From positions 62,001 to 126,000 of the forward strand of contig NZ_JADWYO010000004.1 in assembly GCF_022414595.1 (NCBI RefSeq): a stretch of 64,000 nucleotides of DNA. Reading direction: 5' to 3'. Each line of letters starts with the position of its first letter. The stretch's first letter is position 1. The notes beneath the pieces were generated by a model, which did no database searches, was not told the origin of the DNA, and saw only the letters and a list, made by a program, of their open reading frames with translations. A program made the translations under genes and the position numbers. This document shows positions 40,122-48,248 of the stretch, piece after piece. Source of the stretch: Streptomyces sp. MUM 203J (lineage in GTDB: Bacteria > Actinomycetota > Actinomycetes > Streptomycetales > Streptomycetaceae).

Positions 40122-41207
40122 ATGGCAGGCTCTGTCCATCGTGAGCCTGAAGCCGAGGAGAGTGAATCCGTGCGGTCCGACGCCAACATCGCGGGACCGA
40201 TGACCGAACCGGTCCCTGGTCCCCGCAGCGAGTCGCCCGGGGGCAATGTTTCACGTGAAACATTGCCTTCGGTGGACGAGACCCCCGTCGGCCGGGCCGC
40301 CCAGCTGGCGGTACAGGCGCTGGGCCGGGCCGGTGAGGGGCTGCCCCGCCCCCAGCAGACCCGTGTCATGATCGTCGCCAATCAGAAGGGCGGGGTGGGG
40401 AAGACCACGACAACGGTCAACCTCGCCGCCTCTCTGGCCCTGCATGGTGCACGGGTGCTGGTGATCGACCTCGACCCTCAGGGCAACGCCTCGACGGCCC
40501 TCGGTATCGACCACCACGCCGAGGTCCCCTCCATCTATGACGTCCTGGTGGACAGCAAGCCTCTCTCCGACGTGGTGCAGCCCGTCCAGGACGTCGAAGG
40601 CCTCTTCTGCGCCCCGGCAACCATCGATCTCGCCGGTGCGGAGATCGAACTGGTGTCGCTGGTGGCGCGGGAGAGTCGACTGCAGCGAGCGATTCAGGCG
40701 TATGAGCAACCGCTGGACTACATCTTCATCGACTGCCCGCCCTCGCTCGGACTGCTGACGGTCAACGCCCTGGTGGCCGGTGCCGAGGTGCTGATTCCCA
40801 TCCAGTGCGAGTACTACGCACTCGAAGGCCTTGGGCAGCTGCTGCGGAACGTCGAGCTGGTGCGGGGACACCTCAACCCCGGACTGCATGTCTCCACGAT
40901 CCTGCTCACCATGTACGACGGCCGGACGAGGCTGGCGTCGCAGGTGGCCGAGGAGGTGCGCAACCACTTCGGGGACGAGGTTCTGCGTACCAGTATCCCC
41001 AGGTCGGTCCGCATCTCGGAGGCGCCGAGCTACGGACAGACCGTCCTCACCTACGACCCGGGCTCCAGCGGCGCGCTCTCCTACCTGGAGGCGGCTCGGG
41101 AGATCGCCCTCCGCAACGTCGGCGTCCACTATGACGTCCACCACGCGCACCAGGGCGGTCAGCACCACCAGCACCATCAGCACAGCATGTCGGAGGGGAT
41201 CCAATGA
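40122..41207 (+). CDS. parA: ParA chromosome-partitioning ATPase
   Basis: A 361-residue Walker-type ATPase that moves ParB-parS complexes and, in Streptomyces, organises segregation in growing tips and sporulating hyphae. The deviant Walker A is KGGVGKTTT at about 89-96; Walker A' is [10 protein letters not shown] and Walker [13 protein letters not shown] disordered 80-residue leader precedes it and a His-rich tail ([15 protein letters not shown]) follows. ATG 40122 ([10 protein letters not shown]) is chosen; the frame is open to 39957 but those residues have no family support. parB overlaps the end (ATGA). parS site 2 lies within the leader. Confidence 0.95.
   Translation: MAGSVHREPEAEESESVRSDANIAGPMTEPVPGPRSESPGGNVSRETLPSVDETPVGRAAQLAVQALGRAGEGLPRPQQTRVMIVANQKGGVGKTTTTVNLAASLALHGARVLVIDLDPQGNASTALGIDHHAEVPSIYDVLVDSKPLSDVVQPVQDVEGLFCAPATIDLAGAEIELVSLVARESRLQRAIQAYEQPLDYIFIDCPPSLGLLTVNALVAGAEVLIPIQCEYYALEGLGQLLRNVELVRGHLNPGLHVSTILLTMYDGRTRLASQVAEEVRNHFGDEVLRTSIPRSVRISEAPSYGQTVLTYDPGSSGALSYLEAAREIALRNVGVHYDVHHAHQGGQHHQHHQHSMSEGIQ
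40247..40262. promoter_or_regulatory. parS: parS centromere site 2, inside parA
   Basis: Exact TGTTTCACGTGAAACA within the disordered leader of parA. In the parA frame it is read as V-S-R-E-T (GNVSRETLP). Confidence 0.95.
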
Positions 41208-42301
41208 GCGAGCGACGGAGGGGGCTGGGGCGTGGACTGGGTGCGCTGATCCCCGCCGCTCCCCAGGAGCGGAAGAAGACCACGGCGGGGACAGCATCCA
41301 CGTCCCCCGGAGGGATTCCCCCGCTCACCGGAGACAGGGGTGTGGCTGCCGCCAAGGTGACCACCCTTCCTCCGGTGATGGCCGAGGACGGCGCGGTGTC
41401 GTTGCCCCAGCAGTCCGAGGCCGCGGATCTGCCGGAGATGCCGGCGGGAGCATATTTCGCAGAGCTGTCGCTGGACGAGATCACGCCCAATCCGCGGCAG
41501 CCGCGTGAGGTCTTCGACGAGGACGCGCTGGCGGAACTCGTGGTCTCCATCAAGGAGGTCGGCCTTCTGCAGCCGGTCGTCGTACGACAGACGGCATCCG
41601 AGCGGTATGAACTCATCATGGGCGAGCGCCGCTGGAGGGCCTGCCGCGAAGCCGGCCTGGAGCGGATCCCCGCCATCGTGCGGGCCACCGAGGACGACAA
41701 GCTCCTCCTGGACGCGCTTCTGGAGAACCTGCACCGGGCGCAGCTCAACCCTCTGGAAGAGGCCGCTGCCTACGACCAACTGCTGAGGGACTTCGACTGC
41801 ACCCACGACCAGCTGGCCGACCGGATCGGACGGTCGCGTCCGCAGGTCTCCAACACGCTGCGTCTGCTGCGGCTGTCTCCTCCGGTCCAGCGCCGGGTCG
41901 CCGCCGGAGTGCTGTCGGCCGGTCATGCGCGGGCGCTACTGTCGGTGGACGATCCTGAGGAGCAGGACAAGCTCGCATACCGGATCGTCGCCGAGGGTCT
42001 GTCCGTGCGGGCGGTCGAGGAGATCGTGACGCTCATGGCGTCCGAGACCCGCAAGCGCCCGAAGGCCAAGGGCCCCCGGGCCGGTGGCCGTGTCTCCCCC
42101 GCGCTCACTGACCTGGCGACGCGTCTCTCGGACCGTTTCGAGACCCGTGTGAAGGTCGACCTCGGTCAGAAGAAGGGCAAGATCGTCGTCGAGTTCGCCT
42201 CGATGGAGGACCTGAACCGGATCTTGGGCTCACTCGCCCCGGGAGAGGGGCGGGTCCTGGAGAAGGGGCTCGCGGAACAGTCCGACGCCGACGAGGACTG
42301 A
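41204..42301 (+). CDS. parB: ParB chromosome-partitioning protein
   Basis: A 365-residue CTPase-type DNA-binding protein that loads at parS and spreads. The N-terminus is a basic, ParA-stimulating patch ([13 protein letters not shown]). The conserved box ([51 protein letters not shown]) and the HTH ([19 protein letters not shown]) follow. The C-terminal dimerisation region ends with [17 protein letters not shown] overlaps the parA stop. Confidence 0.97.
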   Translation: MSERRRGLGRGLGALIPAAPQERKKTTAGTASTSPGGIPPLTGDRGVAAAKVTTLPPVMAEDGAVSLPQQSEAADLPEMPAGAYFAELSLDEITPNPRQPREVFDEDALAELVVSIKEVGLLQPVVVRQTASERYELIMGERRWRACREAGLERIPAIVRATEDDKLLLDALLENLHRAQLNPLEEAAAYDQLLRDFDCTHDQLADRIGRSRPQVSNTLRLLRLSPPVQRRVAAGVLSAGHARALLSVDDPEEQDKLAYRIVAEGLSVRAVEEIVTLMASETRKRPKAKGPRAGGRVSPALTDLATRLSDRFETRVKVDLGQKKGKIVVEFASMEDLNRILGSLAPGEGRVLEKGLAEQSDADED

Positions 42302-42337
42302 CCAGAACCACATCCCTCAGCTTCACGCTCGGTCTCG

Positions 42338-42387
42338 CAAAGGGCGGCGTGCGTTCCGATGAACATCGGAACGCACGCCGCCCTTTG
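42338..42387 (+). terminator. parB terminator
   Basis: Perfect 23-base arms (42338-42360, 42365-42387) with a GAAC loop, followed by GTCTTTTC. It starts 37 bases after parB. Confidence 0.9.
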
Positions 42388-42470
42388 GTCTTTTCCTGTA
42401 TGCGAGTCATCGCCCGATCGATACGATGCGGTCGGGTATGCGCATCGGTACGAAGTGAGGAACAGGCTTC

Positions 42471-43088
42471 ATGGGGCGACGGCTTGTACCACTCACCTTG
42501 GACAACCTTCCGGACCTCCCCAAGCGCTGCCGCACCTGTGTCTTCTGGGAGCTCGACCCCGTCAGCGGAGAAGCCGCGGTGAAGGCGGGTACACCCGAGC
42601 TGGAGAAGGAGGCGTGGATCTCCGCCGTCCTGCTCGACTGGGGATCCTGCGGCCGTGTCGTCTACGTCGATGAGGTGCCAGTGGGCTATGTGCTGTATGC
42701 CCCGCCCGCCTACGTGCCTCGCTCCACCGCCTTTCCGACGAGTCCGGTCTCGCCGGACGCTGTGCAGCTGATAACCGCCTGGATATCGCCTGGATACCAG
42801 GGGCAGGGGCTGGGGCGGGTGATGGTGCAGACGGTCGCGAAGGATCTGCTGCGCAGGGGCTTCAAGGCGATCGAGGCCTTCGGAGACGCACGGTGGAATG
42901 AACCGGCCTGCGTGCTCCCCGCCGACCATCTGCTCGCGGTGGGGTTCAAGACAGTCCGCCCTCACCCGTCCCACCCCAGACTGAGGCTTGAGCTGCGCTC
43001 CACGCTCTCCTGGAAGGAAGACGTCGAGCTGGCCCTGGACCGGCTGTTGGGCGCAGTCCAGAAGGAGCCCGCCCTGCGTCCCCTGTGA
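42471..43088 (+). CDS. GNAT-family N-acetyltransferase
   Basis: A 205-residue acetyltransferase. The acetyl-CoA motif is ITAWISPGYQGQGLGRVMVQTVAKDLLRRG. The N-terminus has two cysteines (KRCRTCVFWELDP) that may bind metal. ATG 42471 (MGRRLVPLTLDNLPDL) is chosen. It sits where mycobacteria carry cwlM, between parB and trxA. The substrate is unknown, and small molecules, proteins and aminoglycosides are all possible. Palindromic terminators flank it on both sides, so it is a separate unit. Confidence 0.85.
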   Translation: MGRRLVPLTLDNLPDLPKRCRTCVFWELDPVSGEAAVKAGTPELEKEAWISAVLLDWGSCGRVVYVDEVPVGYVLYAPPAYVPRSTAFPTSPVSPDAVQLITAWISPGYQGQGLGRVMVQTVAKDLLRRGFKAIEAFGDARWNEPACVLPADHLLAVGFKTVRPHPSHPRLRLELRSTLSWKEDVELALDRLLGAVQKEPALRPL

Positions 43089-43110
43089 CCTCAAACGGCG
43101 CGCAGCCCTC

Positions 43111-43159
43111 ATACGGCGTACGGCCCACCCTCTGTTCGAGGGTGGGCCGTACGCCGTAT
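43111..43159. terminator. Terminator between GNAT gene and trxA
   Basis: Perfect 22-base arms (43111-43132, 43138-43159) with a five-base loop lie between convergent genes and can serve both. Confidence 0.88.
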
Positions 43160-43170
43160 GGGCCTTTACC

Positions 43171-43186
43171 CGTTTCACGTGAAACG
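43171..43186. promoter_or_regulatory. parS: parS centromere site 3
   Basis: CGTTTCACGTGAAACG, with the full 14-base core and both ends altered, between the GNAT gene and trxA. A degenerate neighbour, GTTCCACGTGAAC at 43189-43201, starts two bases later. Confidence 0.85.
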
Positions 43187-43209
43187 AGGTTCCACGTGAA
43201 CGAGGAGTG

Positions 43210-43557
43210 TCAGACCTTGGCGGCGTCGTCGCTGATGAAGTCGGCCAGGTCGCGCAGGAGGGCCGCCTTGGGCTTGGCCCCGACGATGGTCTTGGCGACC
43301 TCGCCACCCTGATAGACGTTCAGTGTCGGGATCGACATGACACCGTACTTGGCGGCTGTCGCGGGGTTCTCGTCGATGTTGAGCTTGACGATCTCGATCT
43401 GCTCGCCGTGCTCGGCCGCGATCGCCTTCAGCGACGGCGCGATCTGACGGCACGGGCCGCACCAGGCGGCCCAGAAGTCCACCAGGACGGGCTTGTCGCT
43501 CTTGAGGACGTCCTCCTCGAACGAGGCGTCAGTCACTTCCTTCAGGTCGCCGGCCAC
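43210..43557 (-). CDS. trxA: Thioredoxin
   Basis: A 115-residue thioredoxin that reduces disulfides. The active site WCGPC lies in [16 protein letters not shown] and the cis-proline in [11 protein letters not shown] 43557 follows AAGGAGG. It sits 44 bases downstream of trxB on the same strand, forming a trxBA operon as in S. coelicolor; the sigma-R-type promoter upstream of trxB should drive both. Confidence 0.97.
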   Translation of the reverse strand: MAGDLKEVTDASFEEDVLKSDKPVLVDFWAAWCGPCRQIAPSLKAIAAEHGEQIEIVKLNIDENPATAAKYGVMSIPTLNVYQGGEVAKTIVGAKPKAALLRDLADFISDDAAKV

Positions 43558-43601
43558 GGCGGCCTCCTTCGCTATGCGGGGTGTTGGGGTGGGGAACTGC
43601 G

Positions 43602-44576
43602 TCAGACCACAGGTGTCTTCTCGGGCTCGGCCGGCTTCTCCGCGTGGGAGAGCGCGGCCAGGTAGCGCTCGGCGTCGAGCGCGGCCGAGCAACCGGTTCC
43701 GGCCGCGGTGATGGCCTGACGGTAGGTGTGGTCCACGACGTCTCCGGCGGCGAAGACACCCTTCATGTTGGTGCGCGTGGACGGCGCATCGACCTTCAGG
43801 TAGCCCTCGTCGTCCAGCTCGAGCTGGCCCTTGAACAGCTCGGTGCGGGGGTCGTGACCGACTGCGATGAACAGGCCGGTCACCGGCAGATCGGAGGTCG
43901 CACCGGTCTGGGTGTCGCGCAGAGTCAGGCCCGTGAGCTTCTGCTCGCCGTGGATCTCCGCGACCTGGCTGTTCCAGGCGAACGTGATCTTCGGGTCTGC
44001 GAAGGCGCGCTCCTGCATGGCCTTCGAGGCGCGGAGGGCGTCCCGGCGGTGCACGACCGTGACGGACCTCGCGAAGCGGGAGAGGAAGGTGGCTTCCTCC
44101 ATCGCCGTGTCACCGCCGCCGACCACAGCGATGTCCTGGTCCTTGAAGAAGAACCCGTCGCAGGTGGCGCACCAGGAGACCCCGCGGCCGGAGAGCGCGT
44201 CCTCGTTCGGCAGTCCGAGCTTCCGGTGCTGGGAGCCAGTGGTCACGATGACGCTCCTGGCCCGGTACACGGTGCCGGCGGTATCCGTCACGGTCTTGAT
44301 GTCCCCGGTGAGGTCGACGGAGACGACGTCGTCCGGGACCAGCTCGGCACCGAAGCGCTCGGCCTGGGCCCGCATGTTGTCCATCAGGTCCGGCCCCATG
44401 ATCCCGTCACGGAACCCGGGGAAGTTCTCCACGTCGGTGGTGTTCATGAGGGCGCCACCAGCGGTGACGGCTCCTTCGAAGACCAGCGGCTTCAGCGACG
44501 CGCGCGCCGTGTAGAGCGCTGCCGTGTAACCGGCGGGCCCGGAGCCAATGATGATCACGTTGCGGACGTCGCTCAC
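43602..44576 (-). CDS. trxB: Thioredoxin reductase
   Basis: A 324-residue FAD enzyme that reduces thioredoxin with NADPH. The FAD motif is [19 protein letters not shown], the redox pair Cys136/Cys139 lies in CATCDG, and the NADPH motif is [15 protein letters not shown]. The end has [37 protein letters not shown] 44576 is chosen. A perfect sigma-R promoter lies about 69 bases upstream. Confidence 0.97.
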   Translation of the reverse strand: MSDVRNVIIIGSGPAGYTAALYTARASLKPLVFEGAVTAGGALMNTTDVENFPGFRDGIMGPDLMDNMRAQAERFGAELVPDDVVSVDLTGDIKTVTDTAGTVYRARSVIVTTGSQHRKLGLPNEDALSGRGVSWCATCDGFFFKDQDIAVVGGGDTAMEEATFLSRFARSVTVVHRRDALRASKAMQERAFADPKITFAWNSQVAEIHGEQKLTGLTLRDTQTGATSDLPVTGLFIAVGHDPRTELFKGQLELDDEGYLKVDAPSTRTNMKGVFAAGDVVDHTYRQAITAAGTGCSAALDAERYLAALSHAEKPAEPEKTPVV

Positions 44577-44644
44577 GGGTTTCTTCCTCGTCTCTGCAGA
44601 CTGCCTACTGCCTACGGGGCCGGGTCAAGACTGTCACCCCACCC

Positions 44645-44670
44645 AACGGATCCTAAGGGTCATGCATTCC
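44645..44670 (-). promoter_or_regulatory. Sigma-R-type promoter of trxBA
   Basis: On the leftward strand GGAAT (44670-44666) and GTT (44647-44645) are separated by exactly 18 bases, matching the sigma-R consensus GGAAT-N18-GTT. In S. coelicolor sigma-R controls trxBA under thiol oxidative stress. The -10 half lies about 69 bases before the trxB start. Confidence 0.85.
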
Positions 44671-44702
44671 CCAGCTGTCCGCCCGGCATCGAGGCGTATG
44701 CG

Positions 44703-45665
44703 TCAAGGACGAGGCGCCGTCTGCCTGAGCAGTACCTCGGCGGAACCCGTGCTCGTCGTGCCGCTGTCAGCGACCGTGCAGGCGGCATCCACGACGTAGA
44801 CGTCCACCTGGGACGGATCGCCTGGTTGGGGCAGCAGTACCAGGTATGCGGCGCTGCCCTCGTACTCTCCGCGCTCGGACACCAGAGGCTGTTCACTGCG
44901 CCCGATCCCCTTCTGCACGCAGGAGGGCAGTGGGGGGACGTTTCGCATGGTGGTGTTGCCGGATTCACCCTCGGTCTGGGCACCGGGCTGGAGCCGTGGT
45001 GCCTCGTCGACGGCCGCGCTCTCCTGCGCGGTGAGAAGCTGCCGGACCTTGTCGGAGAGGGGGACCCCGGAGAACGGGGCGGCCGCGCTGTGCGCGGCGG
45101 CGGAGTCGCTCTGACGCACCGCGCCCGGATCTTCGGCGGCCAGGACACCGCGGAAGAACACGAAGCCCAGACCGGCGACCGCGAGACCGCACACAGCGCT
45201 CAGCACCGCACGTCGGCGCCGCCTCCTGGGGGACGGGCCGCGTCCCGGCCCGGTGGCGGCAGCAGGGCGCCCGGCGGGCCGATCGAGTGTCTCGGTGGCG
45301 GCCGGCCTGCGGGCTCCGGCACTCGGGGCGCTCACCCTGGAGGGCCTGGGCTCGGGCACGGCTGTTTCACGTGAAACATCGTTGGAGCGCCGCGGTTCCT
45401 GTGGCGCTGTGGCGTCCAGTAGGGCCTCAGCGGCGAGGGCGGCGTCGATACGCTCCGCGATGTCCGCGGGCATACGCGCCGCACCGGGCAGAGTGCCCAG
45501 CAGCCCTCTGATCTCCTCCAGCGAGGTCCGTACATCGGCGCAGAGTGCGCAGCTCTCCAGATGACGCCGCAGATCGGCCGTCCGGGACGGCGGCAGGATG
45601 CCTTCGGTCAGATCGGAGATCTCCGAGACATCCGGGTGCTGAGTTGTGTCGGCCGCGGAAGTCAC
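44703..45665 (-). CDS. Zinc-binding anti-sigma factor with membrane segment
   Basis: A 320-residue protein predicted to bind SigM. The N-terminus holds the ZAS motif HLESCALC (His-x3-Cys-x2-Cys) in the anti-sigma domain (about 20-80). A linker, one membrane helix (AVLSAVCGLAVAGLGFVFF) and a ~140-residue outer region follow. GTG 45665 overlaps the sigM stop (GTGA), so the pair is translationally coupled. Amino acids V-S-R-E-T near residue 97 are encoded by a parS site. The S. coelicolor and mycobacterial sigM operons also have an anti-sigma gene here. Confidence 0.88.
   Translation of the reverse strand: MTSAADTTQHPDVSEISDLTEGILPPSRTADLRRHLESCALCADVRTSLEEIRGLLGTLPGAARMPADIAERIDAALAAEALLDATAPQEPRRSNDVSRETAVPEPRPSRVSAPSAGARRPAATETLDRPAGRPAAATGPGRGPSPRRRRRRAVLSAVCGLAVAGLGFVFFRGVLAAEDPGAVRQSDSAAAHSAAAPFSGVPLSDKVRQLLTAQESAAVDEAPRLQPGAQTEGESGNTTMRNVPPLPSCVQKGIGRSEQPLVSERGEYEGSAAYLVLLPQPGDPSQVDVYVVDAACTVADSGTTSTGSAEVLLRQTAPRP
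45363..45378. promoter_or_regulatory. parS: parS centromere site 4, inside anti-sigma gene
   Basis: Exact TGTTTCACGTGAAACA. In the anti-sigma frame (leftward) it is also read as V-S-R-E-T (NDVSRETAV). Confidence 0.95.
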
Positions 45666-46366
45666 GCGCGTCCACCTCCGCCCTTCACAGCAGCAGGATC
45701 ATGTGGTTCTGGATCCCTTGGTCCCGTCGCCGATGGGACGGATGTCCCCGGCGTCCGGTTCCTTCCCCCGTCGGCACCACGGTTACCCCCGGTGTCACCG
45801 CGCAGATGAGTGAGCATGGGAAGCAGTCGGGCACGGCCCCGGGCACACCGGCTCTTGATCGTCCCGGTGGGCACATCGAGGATGTGCGCCGCCTCCGCCA
45901 CCGCGTATCCCTGCATGTCGACGAGGACCAGAGCCGCGCGCTGATCGGGGGGAAGCGTCGCGAGAGCCGACAGCAGTTCCCGGTGGACGTCCCGCCGCTC
46001 TGCTGGAGCCTCAGCCGACTCGTGCGGTTCCAGCAGCTGTTCCAGCCGTTCCATGTCGTCCATCGGCGCGGTCCTGCGGGAGGCCGTCTTACGAGCCCGG
46101 TCGAGACAGGCGTTGACGGTGATGCGATGCAGCCAGGTGGTCACGGCCGCCTGGCCCCGGAAGGTGTGCGCGGCACGAAAGGCCGACACCAGGGCGTCCT
46201 GAACGGCGTCCGCCGCCTCCTCGCGATCACCCAGCGTCCGCAGTGCCACCGCCCACAACCGGTCCCGATGCCGCCGCACCAGTTCCCCGAACGCATCCGG
46301 GTCCCCGGCGACATGCTGGGCGAGCAGCTCCTGGTCGCTTGACTCGGCGCGTCTGGCGTCGTCCAA
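45662..46366 (-). CDS. sigM: ECF sigma factor SigM
   Basis: A 234-residue extracytoplasmic-function sigma factor. Region 2 is DAFGELVRRHRDRLWAVALRTLGDREEAADAVQDALVSAFR; region 4 is LSALATLPPDQRAALVLVDMQGYAVAEAAHILDVPTGTIKSRCARGRARL. The start is TTG 46366 behind GGAGGG (about eight bases upstream). It lies 29 bases downstream of the pseudokinase gene and overlaps the anti-sigma gene. Mycobacterial sigM holds the same place beside trxB and murJ. Confidence 0.93.
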   Translation of the reverse strand: MDDARRAESSDQELLAQHVAGDPDAFGELVRRHRDRLWAVALRTLGDREEAADAVQDALVSAFRAAHTFRGQAAVTTWLHRITVNACLDRARKTASRRTAPMDDMERLEQLLEPHESAEAPAERRDVHRELLSALATLPPDQRAALVLVDMQGYAVAEAAHILDVPTGTIKSRCARGRARLLPMLTHLRGDTGGNRGADGGRNRTPGTSVPSATGPRDPEPHDPAAVKGGGGRA

Positions 46367-46395
46367 CGGTGAGCCCTCCCCAGCAGCGGCTGAGA

Positions 46396-48153
46396 TCAGC
46401 CGGTGAACTTGACGTCGGTGATCGCCTGCTTGTGGCCGGCGCCGCTGTACTGGTCGTAGGGCGCGTAGGGCATCGCCGTCATCCACAGCAGGACGTAGCG
46501 GCTCTTCACCGGTTTCTCGGCGGTCAGTTGGAGTGCCTGACCCTTGGTCTGTCCCTTCGCGATCTGCTTCATCCCGCTGACGGGTGTCGACGGGGACAGC
46601 CCGTCGGTGGCGTAGAGCGAGATGCTCGTGTGGTCGCCGCTGTAGCGAAGCGCTATCGCAGCCGCGGCCACGTCCTTCTCGGATCCGAGGTCGTACACGA
46701 TTCCCACGCCGGCCTTCACCGTCGGCGCGAGATCGGGGCCGTCCACGTAGCTCCTGCTGCGCCAGTAGCTCTGCCGGTCGGAGTCGTAGGTCTTGTCGAC
46801 GTCCTTCGCGTTCTGCGGGTTGTTGTCCGGGGCGTACTCCTTGGCCGTCTGGACCGGGAGCAGCACCGGTTCCTTCGGCTTCTCGTCCGGTGTCTCAGCG
46901 GGGTCCGCCGTCTGGCTGTCGGTCGGCCCGGGCGAGGGAGGATCCTGCTCCAGCAGCCGGTCCGCGATCTGCCAGCTGCCGAGCCCGAGGGCGGCGATCA
47001 GCAGGGCCGACACCGCCCACTTCAGGGCGCGGCCGGTGCGGGTCTGGAGAGGCGGGGGCGGAACGATGACCGGCTGCGTGGGCACCGCGCCCGGATACTG
47101 CGGCGGCCGTCCGTAGGAGCCCTGCTGGTACGTGGTGCGCTGGTAGTCCGCCGGAGGCGGCGTGAACGCGGGCTCCGGCGGCCGGATCCGGGGCATCGCG
47201 GCGACCGCCGCGGCCAGCTCATCGGGTGTCGTGCAGGCGGGCTCCTGGCGGGAGGCGGTCGCGCCGTCGTTGACGAGGGCCCGCATGGCTAGTTCCGAGA
47301 GACCGCGGTGCACTCCCGCCCGCACCTGGTCCGGGGCGATCAGGCCGACGCCCTTGGGCAGCCCGGACAGACCGTGGGCATCGTTCTCATACGGCCAGCG
47401 CTGCGTCAGCGCCGCATACAGAAGGGCACCGATGGCCTCGGTGTCGGTGCGCTGGGGCCGGTCCTCACGGATGCCGCGCAGCGCCGCGTTCACCGCCAGC
47501 CCCCGGATGCGGTACTGCCCCGTGGAGGTCCGCAGCACCGCGCTCGGGGTCAGCCGCAGGTGCGCCAGTCCCTCACGATGCGCCGCGGCCATGGCCTGGG
47601 AGACCTGGCTGACGAGCTGATAGGCGTCGTACGGTTCAAGGGGCCCCGCTGCCAGCAGCGTCGTCAGCTCCGTGGCGTCCGGCAGCCACTCGTGTACGAC
47701 GTAGACGAGGTCGTTCTCCTCGACCGCGTCCAGCACCTGGACGAACCGGGGGTCGCCGAGCAGTGCGGCCGAGCGGGCCGCCGCGAGCACGGAACGAGCC
47801 CTGGGATGGTCGGCGGGCAGTACATGCACGCCGACCGCCCGGCGCAGTTTCTCGTCGACGGCACGCCAACTGCTGAAACCGTCCAGACGGGTGACGCACT
47901 CCTCCAGCCGGTACCGGCGGGCCAGCTTGTGGCCGCTGTGGAGTTCGGGTGTGGTGATGGCGGGCTGTTCGTCGGCTCCTTGCTCGCCGTCCGTGTTGCG
48001 GGCAGACGTATCCACCGCATCCTGCGTTTCCGCCGCCCCGTCGGCCGTGGTCGTGTCCGCCTCGGCGGTCAGCGGGTCGTCACCGCTGTTGTCGGCCACG
48101 TCGACGGCAGCCGTGCTACGTTCCGCCACCGTCGTTCCTGCCTCCCCATCCAT
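46396..48153 (-). CDS. MurJ-associated pseudokinase-like membrane protein
   Basis: A 585-residue protein. An acidic leader (about 75 residues) precedes a kinase-fold region (about 75-300) in which catalytic residues are lost: the beta-3 Lys is replaced (VGVHVLPADH), HRD reads HLRLTP and DFG reads RGLAV. A linker, one membrane helix (RALKWAVSALLIAALGLGSWQIA) and an outer jelly-roll-like domain (KDVDKTYDSDRQSYWRSRSYVDGPDLAPTVKAGVGIVYDLG) follow. In mycobacteria the same two parts are fused to MviN/MurJ and the phosphorylated pseudokinase is bound by FhaA; here the gene stands alone before murJ. ATG 48153 is chosen. Confidence 0.87.
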   Translation of the reverse strand: MDGEAGTTVAERSTAAVDVADNSGDDPLTAEADTTTADGAAETQDAVDTSARNTDGEQGADEQPAITTPELHSGHKLARRYRLEECVTRLDGFSSWRAVDEKLRRAVGVHVLPADHPRARSVLAAARSAALLGDPRFVQVLDAVEENDLVYVVHEWLPDATELTTLLAAGPLEPYDAYQLVSQVSQAMAAAHREGLAHLRLTPSAVLRTSTGQYRIRGLAVNAALRGIREDRPQRTDTEAIGALLYAALTQRWPYENDAHGLSGLPKGVGLIAPDQVRAGVHRGLSELAMRALVNDGATASRQEPACTTPDELAAAVAAMPRIRPPEPAFTPPPADYQRTTYQQGSYGRPPQYPGAVPTQPVIVPPPPLQTRTGRALKWAVSALLIAALGLGSWQIADRLLEQDPPSPGPTDSQTADPAETPDEKPKEPVLLPVQTAKEYAPDNNPQNAKDVDKTYDSDRQSYWRSRSYVDGPDLAPTVKAGVGIVYDLGSEKDVAAAAIALRYSGDHTSISLYATDGLSPSTPVSGMKQIAKGQTKGQALQLTAEKPVKSRYVLLWMTAMPYAPYDQYSGAGHKQAITDVKFTG

Positions 48154-48248
48154 AGCGCCCTATCCGACAGCCAAGCCAATTGTGCCCACAGTCCGCCGCT
48201 ATGCACGACACGCGATGGCTGCCGATGGTTGTGCGACTGCCCTATGTT

